64,000 nt of DNA from CAVREM01 sp963728825 (GTDB lineage: Bacteria > Acidobacteriota > Vicinamibacteria > Vicinamibacterales > CAVVIG01): assembly GCA_963728825.1 (NCBI GenBank), contig CAVSLA010000005.1:558001-622000 (forward strand), given 5' to 3'. Within the stretch, counting starts at the first letter, position 1; each line of letters starts with the position of its first letter. Position numbers and translations under genes: made by a program. Under the pieces are notes generated by a model. The model was given only the letters and a program-made list of their open reading frames with translations. It was not told where the DNA came from and did not search any database. Positions 29,961-38,029 of this stretch are shown in pieces.

Positions 29961-30845
29961 ATGTGGAGCTCGTTGACGCCCGGACGAACGCTCATCGCCG
30001 CTGCGCTCACTCTGGCCGGCGCGATCGCAATGTTCTCCACGCTGACGGACGCGCAAGGTCCCACTCAGGGCATTCCCCGCCTGCCGAACGGACAGGTGAA
30101 TCTGAACGGCATCTGGCAGGCGAACAACACCGCCAACTGGGACGTGCTGACCCACAAGGCGCGTCAGGGGCCGATGACCGCGCTTGGCGCCGCTTTCAGC
30201 GTGCCTGGTGGACTCGGCGTGGTCGAGGGCAACGAGATCCCGTACAAGCCCGAGGCGCTGGCAAAGCGGGACGCCAACGCGGCGACCTGGCTGACCGCCG
30301 ACCCGGAGATCAAGTGTTTCCTCCCCGGCGTGCCGCGGGCGACCTACATGCCCTACCCGTTTCAAATCGTGCACGGCAGCGCGTCGAGCGACCTGCTGAT
30401 CACCTACGAGTTCGCGAGCGCAAGCCGCATCGTGCGCATGAATACGACGACAGAGAGCCCGGTCGACACCTGGATGGGATGGTCGCGCGGTCGGTGGGAA
30501 GGCGACACGCTGGTGGTCGACGTGACCGCGTTCAACGGTGAGAGCTGGTTCGATCGCGCCGGCAACTACCAGACGAGCTCGCTGCACGTCGTCGAGCGGT
30601 ACACACCCGTTGGTAGAGACGTCCTGCAGTACGAGGCGACGATCGAGGATCCGCAGCTCTACACGCGGCCGTGGAAGATGAGCATGCCGCTCTACCGCCG
30701 CCTCGAACCGAACGCGCAGCTCGTCGAATACAAATGCGTCGAGTTCGTCGAGGAACTGATGTACGGCCATCTGGTGAAGGGAAGCAAACCAGGTAGAGCG
30801 CCTGCGGCCATGCCGACCCTTCGACTCCGCTCAGGGTCGTCCTGA
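29961..30845 (+). CDS. secreted protein of unknown function, 3' end formed by a dispersed repeat
   Basis: 294 residues from ATG 29961 (ribosome site ggagg). Signal peptide to about residue 33 (LTDAQG). The middle carries RLPNGQVNLNGIWQANN, CFLPGVPRATYMPYPFQIVHG, SRGRWEGDTLVVDVTAFNGESWFDRAGNY and LEYKC-like segments. This pattern recurs in the next gene, so they are paralogues. The last residues (PTLRLRSGSS) are encoded by a palindromic repeat at 30818-30859 that probably replaced the original end. Function unknown. Confidence 0.75.
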   Translation: MWSSLTPGRTLIAAALTLAGAIAMFSTLTDAQGPTQGIPRLPNGQVNLNGIWQANNTANWDVLTHKARQGPMTALGAAFSVPGGLGVVEGNEIPYKPEALAKRDANAATWLTADPEIKCFLPGVPRATYMPYPFQIVHGSASSDLLITYEFASASRIVRMNTTTESPVDTWMGWSRGRWEGDTLVVDVTAFNGESWFDRAGNYQTSSLHVVERYTPVGRDVLQYEATIEDPQLYTRPWKMSMPLYRRLEPNAQLVEYKCVEFVEELMYGHLVKGSKPGRAPAAMPTLRLRSGSS

Positions 30846-30859
30846 GCAACGTCGAAGGA
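30818..30859. repeat. dispersed palindromic element (CTTCGACTCCGCTCAGG type)
   Basis: The left arm CCTTCGACTCCGCTCAGG and right arm CCTGAGCAACGTCGAAGG are inverted copies separated by a 5-base loop, with a mismatched middle. From memory this type occurs as a short interspersed repeat in several soil-bacterial phyla. Only one copy is seen in this window. It overlaps the 3' end and stop codon of the preceding gene. Confidence 0.6.
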
Positions 30860-30906
30860 CGGCCGAGGAACCGGTTCCTATCCGAGGCGAGGCATCGTCG
30901 TAAAAC

Positions 30907-30930
30907 GCGCTGGGGGTGGGGCCCCAGCGC
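30907..30930 (+). terminator. candidate terminator hairpin
   Basis: GCGCTGGGG-gtgggg-CCCCAGCGC is a perfect 9-bp stem with a 6-base loop, 62 bases after the previous stop. No U-tract follows, so intrinsic termination is uncertain. It could alternatively attenuate the next gene, 27 bases downstream. Confidence 0.4.
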
Positions 30931-30957
30931 CATTGGAAGAGAGAAAGCGGTGTTCAG

Positions 30958-31899
30958 ATGCGCAGGTTGATCATCGCGTCTATAACAGCGTTCGCGTTCG
31001 CGTGTGGCGGGAGTGCGCCGGGCGGAGAAGGCTGGACGCCGCCGCGGACGCCGTGGGGCGATCCTGATATTCAGGGTCAGTGGAACAACCAGACGTCGAC
31101 GCCGCTGCAACGTCCGTCAACGGGGCCACTGGCCGGCCGGGAAACGATCACCGAGGAAGAAGCGGAAACGTTCGAACAGACCGAACGACAGAGCTTCGAT
31201 CAGGCGCCGCGCGCCGGCGATCCGGGCACTTACAACGCATTCTGGCGCGACGAAGGAAAGGCCCTGACGCGGACGTCGCTCATCACCGATCCTCCCGACG
31301 GCCGCATTCCCCCGTTCACGCCCGAAGCGCAGGCGCGGCTGGCGGCCGAGCGCGCCGAGCGCGCGCGGCGTGGACCGGCGGACACCTACGCCGATCTGAG
31401 CCTGTGGACGCGATGCATCTCGCGCGGCTGGAACGGCATCGGCAGCTGGTACAGCAGCAACTATCAAATCTTCCAGTCGCCGGGCTACGTCGTGGTGCTC
31501 CAGGAGCTGATCCACGAGCCGCGGGTCATTCCGCTCGACGGCCGGCCGCATCTGCCGAATGGCGTCGGGCAGTGGCTCGGCGACTCGCGCGGACGGTGGG
31601 AGGGGCACACGCTGATCGTCGAGACGACCAACTTCGATCCGAGAACCAGCTTCCAGGGATCGCGCGAAACGCTGCGCCTCACCGAACGCTATACGCTGCG
31701 CGACCCGAACAATCTCGAATACGAGTTCACGATCGACGATCCGAAAACCTTCACGCGCCCGTGGACGGCAGCACGGCCGATGCGCCGGCAGACCGACGGC
31801 ATTTCGGTCTTCGAATACGCCTGCCACGAGGGAAACTACGCGATGACCGGCATCCTCAAAGGCGCGCGCACCGAGGAGCAGGCGACGAAGTCGCGCTGA
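30958..31899 (+). CDS. secreted lipoprotein of unknown function, paralogue of the preceding gene
   Basis: 313 residues from ATG 30958. The signal MRRLIIASITAFAFACGG has a lipobox-like FAFAC, so it is probably a lipoprotein. Body: WGDPDIQGQWNNQTSTPLQRP, RCISRGWNGIGSWYSSNYQIFQSPGYVVVLQEL, then LPNGVGQWLGDSRGRWEGHTLIVETTNFDPRTSFQG and EYACHEGNYAMTGIL. The SRGRWEGxTLxVxxT core is shared with the gene before. Such pairs are common in acidobacterial secretomes; the activity is unknown. It is followed two bases on by a dehydrogenase gene. Confidence 0.75.
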   Translation: MRRLIIASITAFAFACGGSAPGGEGWTPPRTPWGDPDIQGQWNNQTSTPLQRPSTGPLAGRETITEEEAETFEQTERQSFDQAPRAGDPGTYNAFWRDEGKALTRTSLITDPPDGRIPPFTPEAQARLAAERAERARRGPADTYADLSLWTRCISRGWNGIGSWYSSNYQIFQSPGYVVVLQELIHEPRVIPLDGRPHLPNGVGQWLGDSRGRWEGHTLIVETTNFDPRTSFQGSRETLRLTERYTLRDPNNLEYEFTIDDPKTFTRPWTAARPMRRQTDGISVFEYACHEGNYAMTGILKGARTEEQATKSR

Positions 31900-31901
31900 T
31901 C

Positions 31902-32774
31902 GTGAAGCCCGCGCTTGGATTCATCGGGCTCGGCACGATGGGGCTGCCGATGGCCGCGAACCTGCTGAAGCACGGCTATGACGTCACGGTCTGGGCGCGA
32001 CGGCCGGATCAGGTGGCGCCGCTCGTCGCCTCAGGGGCCAAAGCCGGAACGTCCCCTGCCGATGTCGCCGCCCGCTGCGACATCACCCTGACGATGGTGA
32101 CGGACGGTTCGGCGGTCGAGGAAGTCGCGCTCGGTAAAGACGGGATTGTCCACGGCGCCGCGCCGGGATCCCTGACAATCGATCACAGCACCATTGCGCC
32201 GGATGCAGCCAGACACGTTGCGGCGGAATTGGGCCGCCGCGGCATCGAGATGCTGGACGCACCGGTCTCGGGCGGTGCCGCCGCTGCTCGAGCGGGCACG
32301 CTCGCGATCATGGTTGGCGGGCCCGACGGGGCGGTCGAGCGCGCCAGGCCCGTTCTCTCGTGTTACGCCGCAGCCGTCGTGCACATCGGCCCGAGCGGCG
32401 CCGGCCAGGTGGCCAAGGCCTGCAATCAGATCTGCACGATCGTCAATCAGCTTGGCGCCGCAGAGGCGATGCTCCTGGCGGAACGTGCCGGCGTCGATCC
32501 GAAGAAAGTGAAGGATGCGCTGATGGGCGGGTTCGGTGCCAGCCGCATGCTCGAACTGCAGGCGCCGAAGATGATCGCGCGCGATTTCGAGGGGAAGGTC
32601 GAGTCGCGGCTGCACCACAAGGACATTCGAATCGTGCTCGACCTCGCGCGCTCGCTCGGCCTCGAGCTCCCGGCCAGCGCCGCCGCGGCCGAGGTCCTCG
32701 CCGCACTTCAGCAGCGAGGCGGCGCCAGACACGATTCGGCCGCGATGTTCAACGTCCTCGCCGATCGTTCGTGA
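31902..32774 (+). CDS. 3-hydroxyisobutyrate dehydrogenase-like NAD(P)-dependent oxidoreductase
   Basis: 290 residues from GTG 31902. Rossmann motif GFIGLGTMGLPMAANLLKHGYDVTVWARRP at the N-terminus. The substrate-binding signature of beta-hydroxyacid dehydrogenases reads LDAPVSGGAAAARAGTLAIMVGG, and the catalytic Lys lies in GPSGAGQVAKACNQ (Lys about 168). Helical C-terminal domain: HHKDIRIVLDLARSLGLELP. Such enzymes reduce or oxidise small 3-hydroxyacids such as 3-hydroxyisobutyrate or tartronate semialdehyde; substrate choice is not decidable. It is coupled with the preceding lipoprotein gene. Confidence 0.85.
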   Translation: MKPALGFIGLGTMGLPMAANLLKHGYDVTVWARRPDQVAPLVASGAKAGTSPADVAARCDITLTMVTDGSAVEEVALGKDGIVHGAAPGSLTIDHSTIAPDAARHVAAELGRRGIEMLDAPVSGGAAAARAGTLAIMVGGPDGAVERARPVLSCYAAAVVHIGPSGAGQVAKACNQICTIVNQLGAAEAMLLAERAGVDPKKVKDALMGGFGASRMLELQAPKMIARDFEGKVESRLHHKDIRIVLDLARSLGLELPASAAAAEVLAALQQRGGARHDSAAMFNVLADRS

Positions 32775-32790
32775 CCCCTGATTCGTAGGT

Positions 32791-33771
32791 TCACTCCGAA
32801 CAGGCCTCCAGCTTCGATCGGAACGACCGCATCCCCTTGTTGCCGATGAACCAGCTGCGCGTGCCGTGCGGCAGGCCGGCCAGGCTCCTGCAGAACATGG
32901 CGTTCTGGTCGCGTCTGAGGTAGACCTCGACGTTCGAGGCGTAGAACACCTCGACGTTGGCGCCGTGCTGTCGAACGAACTCGCCGACCCGCCGAACGGC
33001 GTGCGGACCGGCGAAGTCGCCAACCAGCGGGACGATGAGGTTTCTGCCGTGGAGATCTTTGACGTAGTCGAAGGCTTCGTCTGAGGCCAGAAAGCTGCGC
33101 GGCTGACCGACCAGATCCTCCGCGGCCATCAGCGCCGAATACGACGGGCCGACCAGGGCGCCCTGGCCATAGTGGATGTCGGGACCCGCCGTGAAGAACG
33201 CCCGGAACTGTGCCTCGATCGAGTCGACATCGTCGGCCTGCAGCGTCAGTCGATGGGTCGTCAACAGCCGGTCCCGGATCATGGCGGCGGTCGCGGCGAA
33301 CAACCCGGAATCCGGGCTGGCAGCGCGATATGCGGTAAACAGCTGCTCCACGGCGGGATCTCCCTCCAGTTGTGGCGGCGGCCGGCGTGAGAACAGGCGC
33401 GAGACGAACTCCACGCGATCGCTGGCTGCTTCGAACAGCGCCTTGTACATCAGGTGCAGGTTCCGATTCTCCCGCCGGATGTCGATGATGAAGGCGATCT
33501 CCGGCCGGAGCCCGGCGATGTAGCTGAAATTCTGCTCGGGCCCGACGCCGACGTACGCGCCGCCTCTCGCGCCGAGCATCCGGATCATCTCGGGAAAGTG
33601 GGTCTCGTTCGAGGCGAGATTGTCCGAGTGGACGAACACGCCGCCGGGCTCGGACAGTTCCATGCTCAGTCGCCAGAACTCATCGTCACCGAGCGCGGCC
33701 GGCAGTCGCGAGCCTGACGAGCAGGCACCGGAAGCAACGAGGAGAATCGGCAGGACTACAGAACAGTTCAC
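32791..33771 (-). CDS. LIC_10091-like lipoprotein of unknown function
   Basis: 326 residues from a GTG that overlaps the upstream stop as GTGA, so the two genes are coupled. The N-terminus (VNCSVVLPILLVASGACSSGS) has the lipobox SGAC. The body has SDNLASNETHFPEMIRML, YVGVGPEQNFSYIAGLRPEIAFIIDIRRENRNLHLMYKALFE, FVSRLFSRRPP and RNLIVPLVGDFAGPHAVRRVGEFVRQHGANVEVFYASNVEVYL. This looks like the LIC_10091 family named after a Leptospira protein; I recall that name with moderate confidence. The tail RSWFIGNKGMRSFRSKLEACSE looks intact. Role unknown. Confidence 0.65.
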   Translation of the reverse strand: MNCSVVLPILLVASGACSSGSRLPAALGDDEFWRLSMELSEPGGVFVHSDNLASNETHFPEMIRMLGARGGAYVGVGPEQNFSYIAGLRPEIAFIIDIRRENRNLHLMYKALFEAASDRVEFVSRLFSRRPPPQLEGDPAVEQLFTAYRAASPDSGLFAATAAMIRDRLLTTHRLTLQADDVDSIEAQFRAFFTAGPDIHYGQGALVGPSYSALMAAEDLVGQPRSFLASDEAFDYVKDLHGRNLIVPLVGDFAGPHAVRRVGEFVRQHGANVEVFYASNVEVYLRRDQNAMFCRSLAGLPHGTRSWFIGNKGMRSFRSKLEACSE

Positions 33772-35693
33772 TTGACTGGTGGCGGCGTTTGCGTGAAACC
33801 GGCACGCTCGAGCAGCGTCTCGAATCGCGGATCGCGGCGAAACGGATCCCACTTGGGATCGACGGTCAGGAAAATCAAGTGAACATCGCGACCCTGGTAG
33901 GCGCGCTCGAGCCAGGCCAGGGCCACGTCCCGTTCGCCCAGCCCGGCGTGGATCAAAGCAAACGCGTAGGGCGGGACGTATCTCGTTTTCGAGACCCCGT
34001 CCAACGTGGCGAGCACGTCTCGGGCCTCGCTCGCGCGGCCGGCCTTCGCCAGCACATAGCCGCGCAGCGACAGCGTCTTGCTGTTGTTGGCGGAGAAGCG
34101 CCCGGCGGAACCGAGCGCCTCGAGCGCGAGATCGGTCTCGCCGCGCTGCTCGTGCGCCTGGCCGCGCATCATGTAGCCGATCCAGAACTCCGGGTCGAGG
34201 ACGATCGCCTGCTGCGCGTGTTCGAGCGCCGCTGCGAAATTCCGCCCTTGAAACGCGACCTGCGCCGACAAAGCATGGGTGATCGGCTCGAGCGGGTCGA
34301 GCTCGCGGGCGCGACGCATCAAAGGCTCGGCTTCGCTCTGCCGACCCATCTGGGAAAGCGCGTGGCCGAGATGCAGGTGCGCCATCGCGAATCGGGGATT
34401 CAGTTCCAACGCGCGGCGCAGGCCGGTTTCAGCCGCAGGCCAGTCCCAGTCGCAGCACCACTTGATGTAGCCGAGCGCGCTCTGCGCCTCGGACAGCTCG
34501 GGATCGACCCGCATGGCTTGCGCCGCGGCCTCCTTCGCCCGCGGCAGCACCAGGTCGGGCGGGGCATCGCCGTTCAACTCGCTCGCCCCGTAGGCACTGG
34601 CGATGCCGGCCCAGGCGAGCCCGTAGTCAGGATCGAGGGCCGTCGCCTGTGTGTAGTAGTCGATGGCGCGTCGGGTGGTTGCCGGCGTCCGTCGGTTCGC
34701 CAGTGTCAGGCCGCGAAGGTACAGATCGTAGGCTTCCGGATCGCGGGTCTGGCGGCGTGACAGCGCGTCGAGCCGGTCGGCGGACAGCCGCAGCCGAATC
34801 TGCTCGGCAATCGCGGTGCTCAGCTCTTGTTGCAGGCCGAGGATGCTGACCGGTTCGCGATCGAAGGACTCCGACCACACCTGCACCTGATCGCGGCCGC
34901 GGATCAGTTTGGACGTGATGCGCAGCCGGCCGTTTTCGGCGCGCAGCGAGCTTTCCACAAGGTAGTCAGCGCCAAGTTCCCGACCAATGTCCGCGGCAGA
35001 CTTCGTGCTCCCCTTGTAGGCCAGCGTCGCCGTCCGCGCGACGACCGCGAGGTGCTCAGGATCGACCTGTCCCAGCGATGCGACCGTTTCGTCCGCGAGG
35101 CCGTCGGCCAGATAGTTCTGCTCGGGATCGCCGCTCAGATTGGCGAACGGCAGCACGGCAATCGTGACGGCTGTTGGTATCTGGATTCGCCCCCACGCGA
35201 TCCAGAGCAGCGCGGCAGACACCAGCGCGATGGCGCCCAGCCCTGCAGCGATCGGGAGGCGAGACGATCCCGCGCGGCTCGCCGGCGGCGGCTCCGCACG
35301 ATGCTCTGTCGAGGGTTGCGGGACATCCACCGCCGGTGCCGGCCCCGCGGGAATTTCGGACGTGATCACCCGGACGTCGGCTATGAAGCGGTATCCCCTC
35401 CCTGACACGGTCTCGACGAATCCGGGCGCATCCGGGGAATCCCGCAGCGCCTGACGCACTTTGCGAATCGCCGTATTGACGCCGGTGTCGACCTCGATAA
35501 AGACGTCCTTGCCCCAGAGCCGGTCGATGATCTCCGTCCGCGAGACCAGTTGTCCGCGCCGCTCGACCAGCAGAATCAGCAGGTCCATCGGCTGGCGCTC
35601 CAGCCGGACGGCGCGACCATCGCGGCGCAGCTCGCAGGCGCCGAGATCGAGCTCGTAGTCGCCAAATCGAAACGTCTCTCGGGGCTGCGACAT
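33768..35693 (-). CDS. winged-helix (CadC/OmpR-type) regulator with membrane segment and TPR repeats
   Basis: 641 residues from ATG 35693. An OmpR-type winged helix (FRFGDYELDLGACELRRDGRAVRLERQPMDLLILLV, DTGVNTAIRKVRQALRDSPDAPGFVETVSGRGYRF) is followed by a linker, one transmembrane helix (LPIAAGLGAIALVSAALLWIAWG), and an FlgO/adenylate-cyclase-associated region (IAVLPFANLSGDPEQNYLADGLADE). At least six TPR units (DPEAYDLYLRGLTLANRR, NPRFAMAHLHLGHALSQMGR and others) end at WDPFRRDPRFETLLERAGF. It likely senses periplasmic conditions and regulates transcription from the membrane. The coupled lipoprotein is an obvious candidate partner. Confidence 0.85.
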   Translation of the reverse strand: MSQPRETFRFGDYELDLGACELRRDGRAVRLERQPMDLLILLVERRGQLVSRTEIIDRLWGKDVFIEVDTGVNTAIRKVRQALRDSPDAPGFVETVSGRGYRFIADVRVITSEIPAGPAPAVDVPQPSTEHRAEPPPASRAGSSRLPIAAGLGAIALVSAALLWIAWGRIQIPTAVTIAVLPFANLSGDPEQNYLADGLADETVASLGQVDPEHLAVVARTATLAYKGSTKSAADIGRELGADYLVESSLRAENGRLRITSKLIRGRDQVQVWSESFDREPVSILGLQQELSTAIAEQIRLRLSADRLDALSRRQTRDPEAYDLYLRGLTLANRRTPATTRRAIDYYTQATALDPDYGLAWAGIASAYGASELNGDAPPDLVLPRAKEAAAQAMRVDPELSEAQSALGYIKWCCDWDWPAAETGLRRALELNPRFAMAHLHLGHALSQMGRQSEAEPLMRRARELDPLEPITHALSAQVAFQGRNFAAALEHAQQAIVLDPEFWIGYMMRGQAHEQRGETDLALEALGSAGRFSANNSKTLSLRGYVLAKAGRASEARDVLATLDGVSKTRYVPPYAFALIHAGLGERDVALAWLERAYQGRDVHLIFLTVDPKWDPFRRDPRFETLLERAGFTQTPPPVK

Positions 35694-35864
35694 CACGTCG
35701 GGCTATCGGTCCCTACAATCTCATAACTTCGCACCGCTCTGCCACTTACAGCTCCAGAAAAAAGTCAGCTGTTCTCCACTCTCTCTCTCTGGCCCGACGT
35801 GGGTCTGTGCGGCGACGATGCGCTCGGCTCAGGAAGCCCTGAGCGATGACTGATGGAGGACACG

Positions 35865-36392
35865 ATGAACTGGAAACCGATTGTCGCAGTGTTCGCACTT
35901 CTCACGGGATCAGGCGCAGCTGTCGCGGCGCAATCGCACAACTCCGGCGCCGCCGATGGGCTGGTCGGGACCTGGCTGGTCCAAATCACGCCGCGCAACT
36001 GCACCAGCGGGGCGCCGGCAGGGGCCTCGTTCAATGCGCTCGTCACCTTTCACCGCGGCGGCACCATCAGCGAAGGCGTCGGATCGCTGGCGTTCGCTCC
36101 CGGATCGCGCACGGCCGGCCACGGCAAGTGGAGCCAGCAACCAGGCGGGACGTACTTGCAGGAGATGATCGTCCTGATCCTGTTCGACACCGCGGCCAAT
36201 CTTCCCGGCGCACCAGGCTTCGATCCGACCCGTCCCGTGACGCCCGGGTTTCTTGCGGGATCACAGACCGTCACCCACACCGTCACCCACTCTGGTGACG
36301 ACCTCGTGTCGTCGGGCACCAACGCGTTCTACAACACGAACGGCGTGCTGTATCGTTCCGGCTGCTCGACCGCGACCGGACGTCGATTCTAG
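35865..36392 (+). CDS. small secreted protein of unknown function
   Basis: 175 residues from ATG 35865 (ribosome site ggagg). Signal peptide: MNWKPIVAVFALLTGSGAAVAAQ. Body: LVGTWLVQITPRNCTSGAPAGASFNALVTFHRGGTISEGVGSLAFAPG, KWSQQPGGTYLQEMIVLILFD and GTNAFYNTNGVLYRSGCSTATGRRF, suggesting a lipocalin-like or calycin barrel with one disulphide. No named family is recognised. It is followed by a strong hairpin before the ABC transporter genes. Confidence 0.7.
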   Translation: MNWKPIVAVFALLTGSGAAVAAQSHNSGAADGLVGTWLVQITPRNCTSGAPAGASFNALVTFHRGGTISEGVGSLAFAPGSRTAGHGKWSQQPGGTYLQEMIVLILFDTAANLPGAPGFDPTRPVTPGFLAGSQTVTHTVTHSGDDLVSSGTNAFYNTNGVLYRSGCSTATGRRF

Positions 36393-36405
36393 AGCCGTGC
36401 ATGTC

Positions 36406-36438
36406 GGGGCGGGCCGACGGCTGCCGACGGCCCGCCCC
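36406..36438 (+). terminator. GC-rich terminator-type hairpin
   Basis: GGGGCGGGCCG and CGGCCCGCCCC are inverted 11-bp arms enclosing an 11-base loop, 13 bases after the preceding stop. A T-poor tail follows. Termination is the likely role; a factor-assisted mechanism would be needed. Confidence 0.5.
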
Positions 36439-36492
36439 GCCTCTCCCGCCAGCGGCTCGCCGTTTGATATCGTTACGATCCAGAGTCCCTCC

Positions 36493-37278
36493 ATGATTCA
36501 AGTCGAGCACCTGGCCAAGAGGTTTGGCACCGTGAAAGCTGTGGACGACGTCTCGTTCCACGTGCGGCCGGGAGAGGTGTTTGCGTTTCTCGGCCCGAAC
36601 GGCGCCGGCAAGACCACGACCATTCAGATGCTGACCACGCTGCTCCGGCCGACGGCGGGCACGATGGCGATCGACGGCCTCGACCCGGTGGCGAAGCCGC
36701 TCGAGGTCCGCAGGCGCTTTGGCATCGTCTTTCAGGACCCGAGCCTCGACAACGAGCTGACCGCCCACGAGAACATGACGCTGCACGGCGTGCTGTATCA
36801 CGTGCCGCGCGCGGTCCGTACCGAGCGCATCGAGCTGCTGCTGAAGCTGTTCGAGCTATGGGATCGAAAGGACTCGTTCGTGAAGACGTTCTCGGGCGGC
36901 ATGAAACGACGCCTCGAGATCGCGCGCGGGCTGCTGCACACCCCCAAGATCCTGTTTCTCGACGAGCCGACGCTGGGGCTCGACCCGCAGACCAGAAATC
37001 AGCTGTGGACCCACGTCAAACACCTGAACGACGTCGAGGGCGTGACGGTCTTTCTCACCACGCATTACATGGACGAGGCAGAACGGGTCGCCCACCGGAT
37101 TGCGATCATCGATCACGGCAAGATCGTGGCGCAGGGGTCGCCCGACGAGCTGAAGCGGCAGACCAACGCCGACTCGCTCGAGCAGGCGTTCCTGGCGCTG
37201 ACCGGCTCGACGATCCGCGACGAGCAAGCCGATCCGGCGGCACAGATGCGCAACATGGCGAGAATGTGGAGGCGATGA
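36493..37278 (+). CDS. ABC transporter ATP-binding protein (DrrA-like)
   Basis: 261 residues from ATG 36493. Walker A GPNGAGKTT (34-42), Q-loop FGIVFQDPSLDN, signature FSGGMKRRLEIARG, Walker B ILFLDEPTLGLD, and switch histidine TTHYMDEAERVAHRIAIID are all present. The C-terminus VAQGSPDELKRQTNADSLEQAFLALTG is that of the DrrA/ABC-2 export class. It pairs with the ABC-2 permease 4 bases downstream, so the two form a two-gene exporter of drugs or an envelope component. Substrate not evident. Confidence 0.9.
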   Translation: MIQVEHLAKRFGTVKAVDDVSFHVRPGEVFAFLGPNGAGKTTTIQMLTTLLRPTAGTMAIDGLDPVAKPLEVRRRFGIVFQDPSLDNELTAHENMTLHGVLYHVPRAVRTERIELLLKLFELWDRKDSFVKTFSGGMKRRLEIARGLLHTPKILFLDEPTLGLDPQTRNQLWTHVKHLNDVEGVTVFLTTHYMDEAERVAHRIAIIDHGKIVAQGSPDELKRQTNADSLEQAFLALTGSTIRDEQADPAAQMRNMARMWRR

Positions 37279-37282
37279 TCCG

Positions 37283-38029
37283 GTGACCGCGATCTACATT
37301 CTCTGGCTGCGCGAGGTGAAGCGCTACCTGCGCTCACGGCCGCAGATCATCGCGTCGCTGGCGCAGCCGCTGATGTATCTGCTCGTCCTGGGCTTCGGTC
37401 TCGGTCCGGTGTTCCAGCAATCGGGCCAGGGCAGCTATCTGCAGTTCATGGCGCCAGGCGTGATCGGCATGGGCATTCTGTTCACGTCGATCTTTTCGGG
37501 CATCGGGCTGCTCTGGGACCGGCAGTTCGGCTTCCTCAAGGAAACGCTGGTCGCGCCGGTGCCGCGGCTGCACATCATGGTCGGACGGACGCTCGGCGGC
37601 GCGACGATTGCGATGATTCAGGGCACGCTGGTGCTTGCCGTCTCGCTCGCCGCCGGCTTCCGGCCCACCAGTCTGGCCGCCCTGCCGCTCGCCATCCTGT
37701 TCATGGCGTTGATCGCGCTGGTGTTCGCGGCGCTCGGCACGGCGATCGGCTCCGCATTGAAGGACATGCAGGGCTTTCAGTTCATCATGAACTTCCTGGT
37801 GATGCCGATCTTCTTCCTGTCGGGCGCGCTCTATCCGCTGCGCAATCTGCCGACCCTCTTGGCCGGCGCGACCCGCCTCGATCCGTTGACCTATGGCATC
37901 GACGGGCTGCGCGGTGCGCTGATTGGGTTCGCCCAGTTCAGCATGGTCACGAATCTCGCGGTGCTCACGACCGTGGCAGCGGTGTTCCTCGGCCTCGGGG
38001 CCTGGTCGTTCTCGAGGATTCAGATCTGA
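37283..38029 (+). CDS. ABC-2 type transporter permease (DrrB-like)
   Basis: 248 residues from a GTG, six membrane helices. The ABC-2 membrane-domain pattern shows as ILWLREVKRYLRSRPQIIASLAQPLMYLLVLG, FLKETLVAPVPRLHIMVGRTLGGATIAMIQGTL and FIMNFLVMPIFFLSGALYPLRNLP. It is the partner of the ATPase gene immediately upstream. Its stop codon lies in CTGA, which also seems to begin the next gene. Confidence 0.9.
   Translation: MTAIYILWLREVKRYLRSRPQIIASLAQPLMYLLVLGFGLGPVFQQSGQGSYLQFMAPGVIGMGILFTSIFSGIGLLWDRQFGFLKETLVAPVPRLHIMVGRTLGGATIAMIQGTLVLAVSLAAGFRPTSLAALPLAILFMALIALVFAALGTAIGSALKDMQGFQFIMNFLVMPIFFLSGALYPLRNLPTLLAGATRLDPLTYGIDGLRGALIGFAQFSMVTNLAVLTTVAAVFLGLGAWSFSRIQI

Noticed and set aside
31080..31901. 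Upstream extension of the dehydrogenase frame into the lipoprotein gene.
   Set aside because: The residues before KPALGFIGLG have no family sequence and overlap a good lipoprotein gene; GTG 31902 is the sensible start.
36493..38029. Calling the ABC pair an O-antigen (Wzm/Wzt) exporter for the glycan operon.
   Set aside because: It lies outside the operon on the other strand, the ATPase has a DrrA-type C-terminus, and the operon has its own Wzx and Wzy.
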